Source: Stramonita haemastoma
Taxonomy: Eukaryota > Mollusca > Gastropoda > Neogastropoda > Muricidae
Assembly: GCA_030674155.1 (NCBI GenBank)
Contig: CM060334.1
Location: forward strand, 37,382,989-37,412,988
Reading direction: 5' to 3'
Length of the DNA: 30,000 nucleotides
Shown here: piece by piece, positions 20,253 to 30,000 of the stretch
How positions within the stretch are numbered: position 1 is the stretch's first letter
How the letters are laid out: every line of letters starts with the position of its first letter
Translations under genes and position numbers: made by a program
The notes under the pieces: model-generated
The model's database searches: none
Seen by the model: the letters and a program-made list of their open reading frames with translations, nothing else
Told to the model about the DNA's origin: nothing

Positions 20253-20272
20253 ACGTACGTACGTACGTACGT
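20253..20272. repeat. (ACGT)5 self-complementary microsatellite
   Basis: Five perfect ACGT units, preceded by GCATGC and followed by GTAGGTACG. Each unit is its own reverse complement, so the tract can fold back on itself. Confidence 0.97.
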
Positions 20273-20279
20273 AGGTACG

Positions 20280-20587
20280 CCACGCACGCACACATGCACG
20301 CACACACACACTTTCATACACACACACGTACGTGTGCACACGCATGGACATACGCTCACAAGCACATACTAATTCACACGCAACATACATTCAGCACAAG
20401 ACGAGACTGGACTAGAAATATTTCCAGGATTGTATCAAACTATCTGAAGCACAAAAAAACAAACAACCCAAACAAAAAAAAAAACAACCACCAAAACCCA
20501 ACCCAAACAAACACTGTGTCACGTTGATACATCTGGACTGCAAATGCATGTCTTCACACGCTCACACACACACACACACACACCACA

Positions 20588-20640
<53 letters not shown>

Positions 20641-20650
20641 CCACACACAC
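20280..20650. repeat. CA-rich repeats and A-rich stretch
   Basis: Interrupted CA/CACG repeats at 20281-20390, an A/C-rich stretch near 20450-20515, and a CA tract at 20562-20650. Confidence 0.9.
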
Positions 20651-20996
20651 AACCCAACCCACCAAAAAACACGTGTAACAACACCAAGACTTGTAGAGGT
20701 GTCTGTCCGTGGAATGTAAATCGTTGTTGCTGCTAGCTGTGCTCTGTACTGATGGGATTCCTGGACATTGGTCACTGGCGACACGGTTAGCCAGACATCT
20801 ACATGGGTATGGACATTGCTATAGCCTTGTAGTGATGGTTTTTCCCCCTTCTTCTCTCCAGTCTTCTTCCTTTAACCCCACAGGGAGGTCACCAGGACAG
20901 CATTGAAACTTTCATGCAGTTTGTCCTAGGCATGCCTAATCTGGCGAAGCTCATTCCTTCTCCAAATCACAAAATTTACTCTGTTTTTTCCTATTC
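20651..20996. other. Unique non-coding sequence
   Basis: No gene or repeat recognised. CCTTCTTCTCTCCAG near 20858 resembles a splice acceptor, but no coding exon follows it. Confidence 0.6.
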
Positions 20997-21323
20997 TTTT
21001 TTTTTGTTATCGAGGATAATGGAATAAGCACTCGTGTACTTTTTTACATCTAGTCCCCGTGTGTGGTAGTTTTGTCAAATTTTGTCATCCGTTCCCAGCG
21101 GCACACAGTGGCCTACTCTTTTGAAAAGCGGAACGGGTTTTAACGTGGTGCAAGATGTTTTGCGTGCGTTCGCATACGGGACCTCGGTTTATAGTCTCAT
21201 CCGAAGGACTTTCGGGGAGAGTGGAGTGGGCCCTGATGTTAACTCCAGAGGAAAAATAAGATTCGAACCCGGGTCAGCAGATCACGAGCGCATCACTTCT
21301 AACCACCAGGCTATCCCGTCCCC
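20997..21323 (-). mobile_element. Full-length tRNA-derived SINE, best-preserved copy
   Basis: The tRNA-like head ends at 21323 with box A (reverse complement CCACCAGGCTA, 21303-21313) and a near-perfect box B (GATTCGAACCC on plus, 21260-21270). In minus-strand order the body runs: GGAGTTAACATCAGGGCCCA; the core with CCTTCGGATGAGACTATAAA; GCGAACGCACGC; AAGAGTAGGCCACTGTGTGC; GGGAACGGATGAC; AAAAAAGTACACGAGTGCTT; and the terminus CCATTATCCTCGATAAC plus an A-rich tail. It serves as the reference for the other copies. No clear flanking duplication is visible. Confidence 0.93.
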
Positions 21324-22103
21324 AATGAAATGTAAGCATGTACAATCAGTGACTTCGTCTTTGCTTCCACTTGCCTGGGGAAAGACACCCCAATCTATGC
21401 ACTGAAAGCAGCCTTTCGGGTTCTTATCCACACTTGTTTGTCCACATTTTCACCGTTGGATTTTTTTTTAATATACACCAGAGTCCATTTTTTACTTTTG
21501 TTTGTACACAGTCACAGGGAGGGACATATCACAAGTCACAATCAAATAGCCAAAGTCTTTGGGAAGGTAATTTAGGATGCAGTGACACTGACAGAGCTCT
21601 AAGTCTTTACCAAACTCTTTCCTTATTTACCTTGGTATTCACTCTTATACGCCAGACAGGCACACATCTCACGACATATGCGCGCTGCTTAACATGTGAA
21701 ACAAGGGGGGATCCAACACAGAAAATAGTTAAAGTCATGTATGGTAAGCGTTCTGAATTGCTATGTAGGAGCTTGATTTTAAAGAGTATGAAGATGTTGG
21801 CACTAACTGATAACGATAAAAGTGTGTAATCTTGGAGCCGGAACTCGAGTCAGGTCAGGCCAAAGGCATGGTTCTTACTCAAAAATGTCTAAAATGCTGC
21901 CACTGAAAGACATTATTCCCTCGAATTTATTTTCATTTCAATTTTTTTATAATAATCAAATCTTTGATAGGTCATTTTCAAAATGATTGAGAATTGGTAA
22001 CCTACACTTGTTTTTCCTCCACTACTATTTTCCTCAATGATAAAAGTGTGTAAATGTTGTAAACGTTTCTTGAATGAAGAAAGCCCTGTATAAACTAGCT
22101 ATA
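21324..22103. other. Unique non-coding sequence
   Basis: A 152-codon frame (21371-21829) overlaps this stretch, but its composition and T-run-derived phenylalanines look like chance. At this base composition about one such frame per window is expected. No other feature. Confidence 0.6.
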
Positions 22104-22355
22104 GAGTGCGGCCATAGGTGCAGTAGTGGCTTTCAGAACGCACCTGCTGACGCCTAGTGTCCTCGGACATCATCAAGATGTCTGCCTGGGTGCCGCTCTA
22201 TCTGCATCTGCACCAGTTGTGCCAGACTGTGCGAGGAAGGGGGGAGGGGGGTGTCTGTCAGTCCATACACCTAAAACTTCTCCCATCTGATGGTCTGCAC
22301 GTGCTGACGGATCCGGTGAACAGGAGCATAATGATCCCCTCATGTTTTTTTGACT
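22104..22355 (+). repeat. Diverged duplication, copy 1
   Basis: Pairs with 23168-23425 at an offset of about 1.07 kb. Shared landmarks are GAGTGCGGCCATAG, GCACCT, CATCAAGATGT, CTGCATCTG, a CAGACTGTGCG-like run, TGTCAGTC, ACACCT, CTGCACGTGCTG, GGTGAACA and a final T-run. By eye about 65-70% identical, with indels. Confidence 0.8.
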
Positions 22356-23167
22356 ATGGACTATTTTCAGCTTTTTAGAGATGTTTGGCTTTTTTATGTT
22401 GACATGAAAGCATTGAACTTGAATGGCTTCATATTTGAGTCTTTTAGAATGAGATGTCATATGATGCTTACATAGATTTCTGTCATAGTCTGGTGACCAG
22501 GAATTTAACGTATTTCATGTATGGAGTGAGACTTCCATGATGGAATGCTATTCAAAGCTAGTCAGAAATGCTTTCTCGTGATCAGCCTATCGGAAACATG
22601 CATTTTTATGGCTTATCCTGTGCTTAGACTTTTATTTGAAAAACTCACACTGGTCTTTCCACTTTTTGTGAGGAAAAATATATTGTTTGATTATTTTTTT
22701 AATAATGAAAAAATAGATTTCGAGTAACTGGACTACGACTACATCCCTAAGAAGACTGACTGATATTTGATGTGAAGGTAAAACAGTGTAAAGACTTGCT
22801 GGATAGCAAATGGCCAAAGCATGCAGCAAAGGAACAAGAGGGGTTTACTACCCAAAAAAGGAAGCAAGACACATAAAATGTGCTCTAGAAAAGGGACATT
22901 TCTGGCATAGAACGTCAGAGTATTTGCAACCAAGGGAAACTCTGTAACAGATGGAAATCATAAAGGAACCTATCATGATGACTCAAAATGGAAAATAAAA
23001 TAAAAACTACTTTTTGCAAAGCTGACTCTACATATGAAACAGGTATGAATCTTTCACTCAGAAAAAAATGGGCCATTGCAGCTGATGCTCTGGAAACTGC
23101 TGTAAGGAGAAATAAAATTTACAACAAATATGTATCTTTTTAGCTTTGATTCGAATCTGCAGCTTGT
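22356..23167. other. Unique A/T-rich non-coding sequence
   Basis: The spacer between the two diverged duplicates. No ORF of quality, no recognised repeat. Confidence 0.65.
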
Positions 23168-23425
23168 GGAGTGCAACCGTAGACAAGTGTTAGATAATAT
23201 CTGAAAAGCACCTCTAGGATTGATTTGTCTTTGACATGATGAAGATGTACGCCTGTTGCCACCTACCTGCAACTGTGCAAGGTGTGGCAGACGGTGCGTA
23301 GCTGCGGGTGGTGTCAGTCACCTTTCACACCTGGAACTTTTTCCTCCTGTCTGATTGTTTGCACGTGCTGCTGAATTCGGTGAACATGAGCAAAATTACT
23401 ACCCTATCATTTTTATGCAACAGAG
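23168..23425 (+). repeat. Diverged duplication, copy 2
   Basis: Second copy of the 22104-22355 block, ending directly at the large TGTC/TATC microsatellite. Reading frames differ from copy 1 because of indels in the middle, so a conserved protein is not supported. Confidence 0.8.
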
Positions 23426-23429
23426 AAGT

Positions 23430-23430
23430 T

Positions 23431-23525
<95 letters not shown>

Positions 23526-23554
23526 CTCTATCTCTCTCTCTATCTCTCTATCTG

Positions 23555-23615
<61 letters not shown>

Positions 23616-23628
23616 TTATCTATCTACC

Positions 23629-23673
<45 letters not shown>

Positions 23674-23745
23674 GCCGATCTATCTGTGTGTGTTTGTGTG
23701 TCTGTGTGTGTGTGTCTGTGTGTGTGTCTGTGTGTCCGTCTGTCT
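23430..23745. repeat. Symmetric (TGTC)n-(TATC)n-(TGTC)n-(TGTG)n microsatellite
   Basis: About 70 bp of TGTC, about 130 bp of TATC with some TCTC, about 50 bp of TGTC again, then TGTG/TGTC. The TATC block appears to have grown inside a TGTC tract after a G-to-A change. The 223- and 136-codon frames are repeat artefacts. Confidence 0.97.
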
Positions 23746-23778
23746 CTCCAACTGAACAGACATAAAACTGAAGAACCA

Positions 23779-23782
23779 ACAC

Positions 23783-23814
<32 letters not shown>

Positions 23815-23843
23815 ACACACACACACACACACGCACACACACA

Positions 23844-23880
<37 letters not shown>

Positions 23881-23882
23881 CC
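23779..23882. repeat. (CA)n microsatellite
   Basis: CA repeat with a few CC, CG and CT interruptions. Confidence 0.97.
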
Positions 23883-25080
23883 ACACATGACAGAAAGAAA
23901 TAAAATGGGGTCAAATGTGCTTTACATCTACGTGCTGACCTTGCTTTTCGTTTCAACTCTTGGCTGCCGAAACACGTGAGAGACTCGGGCAGCGAAAAAG
24001 TCTGGCATCGATGACGTAGTGTCTAAATAAGAAAAATCTTTGTCAGGAGGTTACACAAACGAGTAATCGAAAATAGCTGGGATAAATAGAATAAGGAAAT
24101 TCCAAAACAAACGTACCCCCTCCTCCCAGGCCAAGTCATAAACGACTAACAGGTGTTGGTCCAGGTCAAAAGCTGTGTCAGTATTGATGTCAGTTCATTG
24201 CCAAGGCCGACATTAAAGTATTGTTTTGTTGTAAAATGTTGTGTTGAGATTGCCTTCAGCCATGACAAGTTCTTAACATAACAACCTGCACTCTCCTTTG
24301 AAGGAGAAAAAAATCCTCTGAAGTCGGAGTGTGCTGCCTAATGTGCGAGGTACTTGAAAACAGTTATACACGCAAACTTCTCTTTCAGCATGCAATTTCA
24401 ATCTCACAGTGGTTCCAGGTGGGATGAGTGAGTCCCGAGTGCACATTCTGCGTGACCCCCAGAGTGTTAAGCTGGGGAACGCACAACAACAACAGCAACA
24501 ACTGACAGGTGGTAACTACATCTTTCATAGTTTGGGAAGAAAAAATATTAAAGTGTCGTGTGGTGTGTGTGATAAAAGGTAACGGGACACACGTAAGCAA
24601 TTGCATTAGATATCGGAGATAAGTGTTACAAATTAAAAGTTAACTTCTCATAAACTTCTGTTGTTGAGAACGTTGTTACAAGAGGAATATAAGTATAAAA
24701 TTTGGGGGTATTTGGTTTTTTGTGATTTCTTTTTAGAAAATAGTTTTTATACGAAGCGGAACGTACATACTTTCTACGGGCACACAAGCAGGCATACAGG
24801 TAGACAAACAGATTTATATACTCGAGCAAAGACAATTAAGAATCAGTATGAAAAATAGTCACTGCTGTTATATAAATGAGTCAAAAATGAAGACAAAGGG
24901 AAAAATAAGTGGGTGGAAATTCGAAGATGAGGATGATTATTATCATGATGAAGAAAATGCATGTAACTCTAAAGGAATAGAAACTAGATAGATTTGATTT
25001 GCATGCAAGCGAGATCCCGTTTATTCTTCCTGGTTGCCTAATTCTATTAGCTTGGAGTAATGTCTTTATTGTGAAAGTGG
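23883..25080. other. Unique non-coding sequence
   Basis: A/T-rich and without recognised genes. A two-part stem (GCGT/ACGC outside CCCCAG/CTGGGG) lies at 24450-24482. Confidence 0.65.
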
Positions 25081-25113
25081 TGTCAAAGTCAAGTCAAAGT
25101 CAAATTTTATTTT
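25081..25113 (-). mobile_element. LINE- or SINE-type 3' tail, minus strand
   Basis: On the minus strand, AAAATAAAATTTGAC is followed by TTTGAC-type repeats (about three units). An AATAAA-like signal followed by a short tandem tail has the same form as the ends at 7986-8015 and 11828-11863. Only the terminus is present; upstream of it on that strand lies about 45 bp of unique sequence and then GT repeat. Confidence 0.5.
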
Positions 25114-25154
25114 CAGATGATACATTGAGTAAGCATCGATTTGCTTTTTTTCAT

Positions 25155-25156
<2 letters not shown>

Positions 25157-25232
<76 letters not shown>
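25157..25232. repeat. (TG)n microsatellite
   Basis: Uninterrupted TG repeat, followed by GGTGGTGGTG. Confidence 0.98.
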
Positions 25233-25235
<3 letters not shown>

Positions 25236-27080
25236 GTGGTGGTGGTGATTTGTCATTGCATTCATTGTTCGTGGCTGATTGTGTCCATAGCAAGGAGGAA
25301 GTATAGAAGTTTGTACAACAAAAGTTGCATTTTCCCCATGAAAACAGTAAAGTGTGGTATGATAACAGTGCCTTGACAGTTAATTTTGATTTTGTCTGCC
25401 TTGGTGGTATTAGGAAGTGCTGCAGCAAAGACAAGATACAACTAACTTGTCATGAAAGCAGCATGTTGGCAATGAAAACTGTAATGAAATATCCATCTAG
25501 ATTCAAAGTAACCGTTTTGACTACTTTTGCCCACTCTTGAGTCAGAACAACATAACTTTTTTAAAAGTGAAAACTTTTGACACATTTGCTCACGAACAAA
25601 TACTATTGAAAGCAACAGAACGGTAATTTGGCTCAAGTCAATAGTTTTTGTGTGGCCAACTATATTTCCTTGTAAAACTGGCAATTTTGTCGTTAAAAAA
25701 GCGCTGCAGATAGCTTTTGAGACAGTTGGAGTTCCATAATCAGCAGAATCTCCGCGCTTCACCCAGTGACCCAACACACTTCCACGTGCACCAATCCCCC
25801 CAGTATTAACTCCACACCACTAAACCTCCAGCAGCGGCGGTGGTGCTGAATTTCAAGTTGAGAATCTTCCTCCACCAAAATCCAGTCACGGCACATTAAA
25901 AGTCACCAGCCGTCTTGGAAAAAGCAGTTAGCGCAGTGGATTATCGGTGATGGTTGACACAGGGTACGTCAAGAAAGGACGCGTGGAGTACAGCTTAAGT
26001 CTCCATCTTGATCCGGCCGACACCTGCAGTTCGGAGGAGAAAGCGTAGGCGGCCGGCCGTGTGTAAACTGCCGGCACACGACAGAGGACTTCAGCTTTGT
26101 CAACAGAGGGTGGAGTGACATTTGCAAACTGTCTGAAGATCCCATGTGACAGAGTGCCCTGACTGCCTCATGTCACATGCTACACAGGGCCCCGGTCTGA
26201 TATTTACCCAGAACTCCAGACATTATCACTGATATCTTCACCATTGCTGGTCATCATACTATTCCGAAAGAAGACTTATACTGTAGGGGCTGTTCACGTC
26301 CTCTGCCTCATGATGACTTCGGATTCAGTTATTTACTTCTGTACCTGGGTTCAGTCTATGTCAAGGTCTTCAGAAATTTTGGGATTCAAAGCAGATTGTT
26401 ATTGAGATGCCATACTTGCTGTAATGATTCTCTAGTTCGCATTGCTTTCAGTCTGGCCCTACCAATTTTTGTGATCAGTAGGGTGTTTATTAGGAAGGTG
26501 TAAATATATGTTGGATCAGATCACACGCCACTGAACACCGTCATAGTAGCCAAGTAACAATGTATGGCTTTGGATGATGGCTCGAGGGTGGCTGGTTCTG
26601 GTTCAACGACAGAACGAGCCTGGATGTGACTGTGTCTGATGAAAATGGGAGTGGAATGAAGTTACCAGTATTGGAGTGTTACAAGGAAAAGAAAGACTGC
26701 TCAGAAAAAAGCAAACAAAACCAATACGAATACGAAATTAAGAACGAAAAAACCACCCAGAACAAAACAAAAACAATCATTCTACTCTACACAGTTTCAA
26801 GCTAGTGGCACTTACTATTCCCACGTAGTTGTTGACTTTCATTTCGATTATATGAAAAAAAGGCCACGCTTGTTCTTTAATGATTAACGTTTATGAGAAT
26901 TCATTGGTGACGAGTCTTGGCTGTTACAAACCTTTTTTTCCTATTCAATAGTTGAGTCAAGAAGGCTGTCAAAATACGGTGTTGACAATTGTCCCAAGAA
27001 GAAAATCATCTTCGTGGAAACCCAAGATTAAGAACACACTATTTGATTGGACAAGATGAAGAGCTCCTTTTAATTTTAAG
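25233..27080. other. Unique sequence, no supported gene
   Basis: The longest stretch without microsatellites in the right half. 25840-26240 is more GC-rich (GCGGCCGGCCG near 26048) than its surroundings. A 32-codon frame (25950-26048) and an open stretch near 26578-26808 look mildly protein-like but are unsupported. An A-rich segment lies at 26690-26790. Confidence 0.55.
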
Positions 27081-27082
27081 AT

Positions 27083-27085
27083 GCG

Positions 27086-27126
<41 letters not shown>

Positions 27127-27228
27127 CACACACACACACAACACACACACACACACACACACAAACACACACGTGCGCGCACATACACACACGCACGCAT
27201 GCACACACGTACGCACGCACACACACAC
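27083..27228. repeat. (CA)n microsatellite
   Basis: CA repeat with AA interruptions, then ACGC and GCAC units. Confidence 0.96.
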
Positions 27229-28175
27229 TTCAGTTATTAGAAAAAAAATCTGTCATCACTCATACTCTGACTAGAAAATTTTACCGGGGTAATTTTGTCA
27301 CCGGGTGCGTGAAGGCTCAGCCGGTTGAACACACATGTAAAGTTTTTACATACTTTTCTGTCTTCCGCAGCGGTTTCCTTTCATCCTTTGAAATATACAG
27401 AGTGTGGACAATTTCTTTGAGTAAAGCAGTTTCAAAAGCCCCTTTGTGTTTGTTTTTAAAGTCACCTGCAACTGTTTTACATTTCTGCAGGACACTTCTT
27501 GTCTGGGAGAAACTGGTTCTATTTTATGGGTCAGGGGACAATCATTCGAGGTGGAAATGCTTTGGATTTTTGTTTTCGGTTTTTTGCCTTTTGCGGGTTT
27601 TTTTGTTTGTTTTGTTTTTGCTTCGTTTGTTTGTTTGTTTTGTTTTGTTTGTGTTATTTAGGTGATGGAGGTGGTTGAAAGAGCGGACGAGAGTATTAAG
27701 ACAGAAATCTGGTGAATAAACTCTATGCTTTTCTTCATTTCTTTCTTTGCTTTTGAAGTCTCCGGGCCCGAAAGAGGGCCGTCCTCTCGTGACCAGAGTA
27801 TAAAGCGAACATTTTGATAACTTCCCTCACCCGTGATTAATAAGTATTGGATAACTTTGAACAGCCCTTTCGCTTTCAAATCAGAAGAAGAAAATTTTGA
27901 AATAAATAACTTGGGAAAAATAAAGGGTAAAAAGTTCCACTGTAGCTTAGTCTCTTTGAAGGTTAGCTTACCATGTAGCTTACCTTGAACCCAACGTGAC
28001 AAGACTTGCTTTAAGAACTAGGAATAAACTGGGATGGCAGAAAATGGCAAGGAATCGATAAACAAAAAGGGAGGGGGGGGGGGGAACCCCACACTGATAA
28101 TGAAAGAGAGAGAGACAGAAAAAAAGCATTCTAGAACAATGATTTCAGATGGCGGGCGTCCCAAAGATGGAGTTC
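27229..28175. other. Unique non-coding sequence
   Basis: Includes a T-rich TTTG/TTTTG stretch (27590-27660) and a G-run near 28074-28084. A 194-codon frame starts in the CA repeat and continues through here; its non-repeat part shows no domain. Confidence 0.6.
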
Positions 28176-28182
28176 GATTATA

Positions 28183-28359
28183 GGTCACACACACATACAC
28201 ATACCCACACATACGCATGCATGCAACACACACACATACACACACACACACACGGACAACACACCACCCACACCACCCACCCACCACCCACACACACACC
28301 ACAACACACACACACCACACACACACACAACACACACACACACACAACACCACACACCA

Positions 28360-28391
<32 letters not shown>

Positions 28392-28540
28392 CACACACAC
28401 GTACAACACACACACACACACCTACACACACACTTACAAACACACTAACACCACACACACACACACCTACACACACACACACACACACACTACACACACA
28501 CACACTTACCCACCCACCCACTCACCCACCCACCCAAACT
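28183..28540. repeat. Long interrupted (CA)n region
   Basis: About 350 bp of CA, CAC and CCCA repeats with strong A/C bias on the plus strand. Confidence 0.97.
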
Positions 28541-28865
28541 AACCTGTAATCGAGAGATGGCTACTCTATAAATGGATTGATATTTTGAGCTAAACTTTCC
28601 CATCTAGAACAATCCGCGTTTTCTCTCCACCATGGAGGAGGGATAGGAAGGGAAAGGAGAGAGAGGGGGGGGGGGGGGGGGGGTTGGGAGAAAGAAAAGC
28701 TCAAAGTAAGGGGGATGGGGATGCAGGGGTATCTGTAGGGGAGCTATAGGGGCTAACAGAGCCAAGGAGATGGGAGTGGTTTGCACACCTGTAGTTCGTC
28801 TCCGAACTAACTTTGACTTCCGTATTCACTGTATAAGGGTGTTATGTGGGGCTCAAGATTGGAAG
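28541..28865. other. Unique sequence with 19-base G-run
   Basis: No gene. A purine-rich stretch (28632-28700) contains 19 consecutive G at 28665-28683. Confidence 0.8.
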
Positions 28866-28874
28866 AGAGAGAAG

Positions 28875-28963
<89 letters not shown>

Positions 28964-29016
28964 GAGAGACAGACAGACAGACAGAGACAGACAGAGACAG
29001 ACAGAGACAGACAGAC

Positions 29017-29067
<51 letters not shown>

Positions 29068-29260
29068 ACAGACAGAAGAGACAGAGAGAGAGAGAGAGGA
29101 CAGAGAGAGCAGAGAGAGAGACAGACAGACAGACAGTCAGACAGCTAGCAAAGAGGCAGAGAGAGAGAGAGGAGGGGGGGGGGCGGACGGACGAGGACGG
29201 CAGAGAGAGAGGGAGGGAGGACGGAGACAGAGACAGACAGACAGATAGACATACAGACAA
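28866..29260. repeat. (GA)n/(GACA)n microsatellite
   Basis: About 390 bp of GA and GACA repeats, nearly all purine plus C on the plus strand. Arg/Glu/Gln/Thr/Asp-rich frames are artefacts. Confidence 0.97.
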
Positions 29261-29429
29261 TAGACAGCAGAGAACCAACATTGAAACTGTTCGTTGGGAG
29301 GGAAAAGCCTTTTACATGGGGAAGGGGGGGGGGGGCAAGTTATGGCGGCACAAATACTATTAAATCAAATACTATCTATCATCTTAGCGTATAACTCTTT
29401 AGACCAAGGGAAATAATGGATACATGATA

Positions 29430-29431
29430 TT

Positions 29432-29474
<43 letters not shown>

Positions 29475-29506
29475 GGAGAGAGAGAGAGAGAGAGAGACTC
29501 TGTGAT

Positions 29507-29567
<61 letters not shown>

Positions 29568-29602
29568 CTCTGTGATATTATATATTTATATATATAATAT
29601 AT

Positions 29603-29671
<69 letters not shown>

Positions 29672-29785
29672 AACAGACAGACAGACACCACAGACACACA
29701 GACACACAGACACACAGACAGACACACAGACAGAAAGACACAGACAGACCACGACAGACACACAGACAGCGTGAGAGAGAGGGCA
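29430..29785. repeat. (GA)n/(TA)n higher-order repeat and GACA tracts
   Basis: GA tracts alternate with TA tracts. GACTCTGTGAT occurs at 29496 and again at 29566, exactly 70 bp apart, so the GA-TA module is duplicated. GACA and CACAGA repeats follow to about 29785. Confidence 0.93.
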
Positions 29786-29868
29786 GGGCAAGGCCAAGGC
29801 AAAATGATGTAGTTCGAGAATAATGAATAAGCACTCGTGTGCTTTTTTTGCTTGACTTCTAGTCCCCA
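29786..29868 (-). mobile_element. SINE 3'-end fragment with GGCAA-type tail, minus strand
   Basis: On the minus strand it contains AAAAAAAGCACACGAGTGCT then TATTCATTATTCTCGAA, matching the SINE 3' terminus. The sequence beyond holds TTTGCCTTGG and CCTTGCCC, the same pentanucleotide tail type as at 8082-8121. Only about 60 bp of the SINE is recognisable. Confidence 0.75.
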
Positions 29869-29887
29869 CCCTTATCAGGGATCAAAT

Positions 29888-29888
29888 C

Positions 29889-29922
<34 letters not shown>

Positions 29923-29939
29923 AGAAGAGAGAGAGAGAC

Positions 29940-29999
<60 letters not shown>

Positions 30000-30000
30000 G
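29888..30000. repeat. (GA)n then (GACA)n microsatellite
   Basis: GA repeat passes into a clean GACA tract that runs off the right edge of the window. Confidence 0.98.

Noticed and set aside
20253..20272. Telomeric or centromeric repeat
   Set aside because: No TTAGGG-type array and no long satellite monomer array is present; the ACGT tract is only 20 bp.
21371..21829. 152-codon plus-strand frame
   Set aside because: No domain; the phenylalanines come from T-runs. About one or two frames this long are expected by chance in both strands of a window this size and composition.
25950..26048. 32-codon frame beginning MVDTGYVKKGRVEYSLSL
   Set aside because: Plausible-looking but too short to support without transcript or homology data.
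26578..26808. Open stretch reading WFWFNDRTSLDVTVSDENGS
   Set aside because: It looked briefly like part of a lectin-type exon, but it has no start codon or good splice acceptor and passes into an A-rich non-coding segment.

Overview
The window looks like nuclear DNA from an animal, most likely a mollusc and probably a gastropod. That assignment rests on the tRNA-derived and 5S-rRNA-derived short interspersed elements (SINEs), which match types I recall from gastropod genomes, on the very dense (GT)n, (CT)n, (TGTC)n and (CATT)n microsatellites, and on the absence of any bacterial gene organisation. It is gene-poor. Only one open reading frame (6860-7756, 298 codons) reads as a convincing protein; almost all other long frames are translations of microsatellites.

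Layout. From the left edge to about 11.0 kb lies a decayed tandem array of a roughly 4-5 kb unit. Unit 1 is partial (from before the window to about 3.7 kb), unit 2 runs from about 3.9 to 9.08 kb, and unit 3 from about 9.08 to 11.03 kb. The best shared block, about 475 bp, occurs three times (1745-2217, 5585-6064, 9999-10470). Each unit carries private insertions: two facing SINEs in unit 1; a 5'-truncated SINE and the ORF-bearing cassette in unit 2; a 191-bp element with a possible target-site duplication in unit 3. The array is therefore older than those insertions.

The ORF sits in a 1.2 kb cassette (6784-8015) set between (CT)n tracts. It has a short leader, one uninterrupted ORF, a short 3' UTR with a small hairpin, AATAAA and a short tandem tail instead of poly(A). 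This resembles a non-LTR retroelement that carries one ORF but no reverse transcriptase. It is the most unusual object in the window, and its status is inference.

From 11 to 30 kb the DNA is a patchwork of microsatellites, two copies of one LINE-type 3' end with a (CATT)n tail, one minus-strand LINE-like tail, several SINEs, a diverged 250-bp duplication (22104-22355 and 23168-23425), and unique non-coding sequence. At least three SINE types share one central core. SINE copies with the same 3' end carry different short tandem tails, which suggests that retroelement ends seed many of the microsatellites. No tRNA or rRNA gene, CRISPR array, bacterial operon or recognisable host gene exon was identified. 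All comparisons were by eye, without database or alignment tools.
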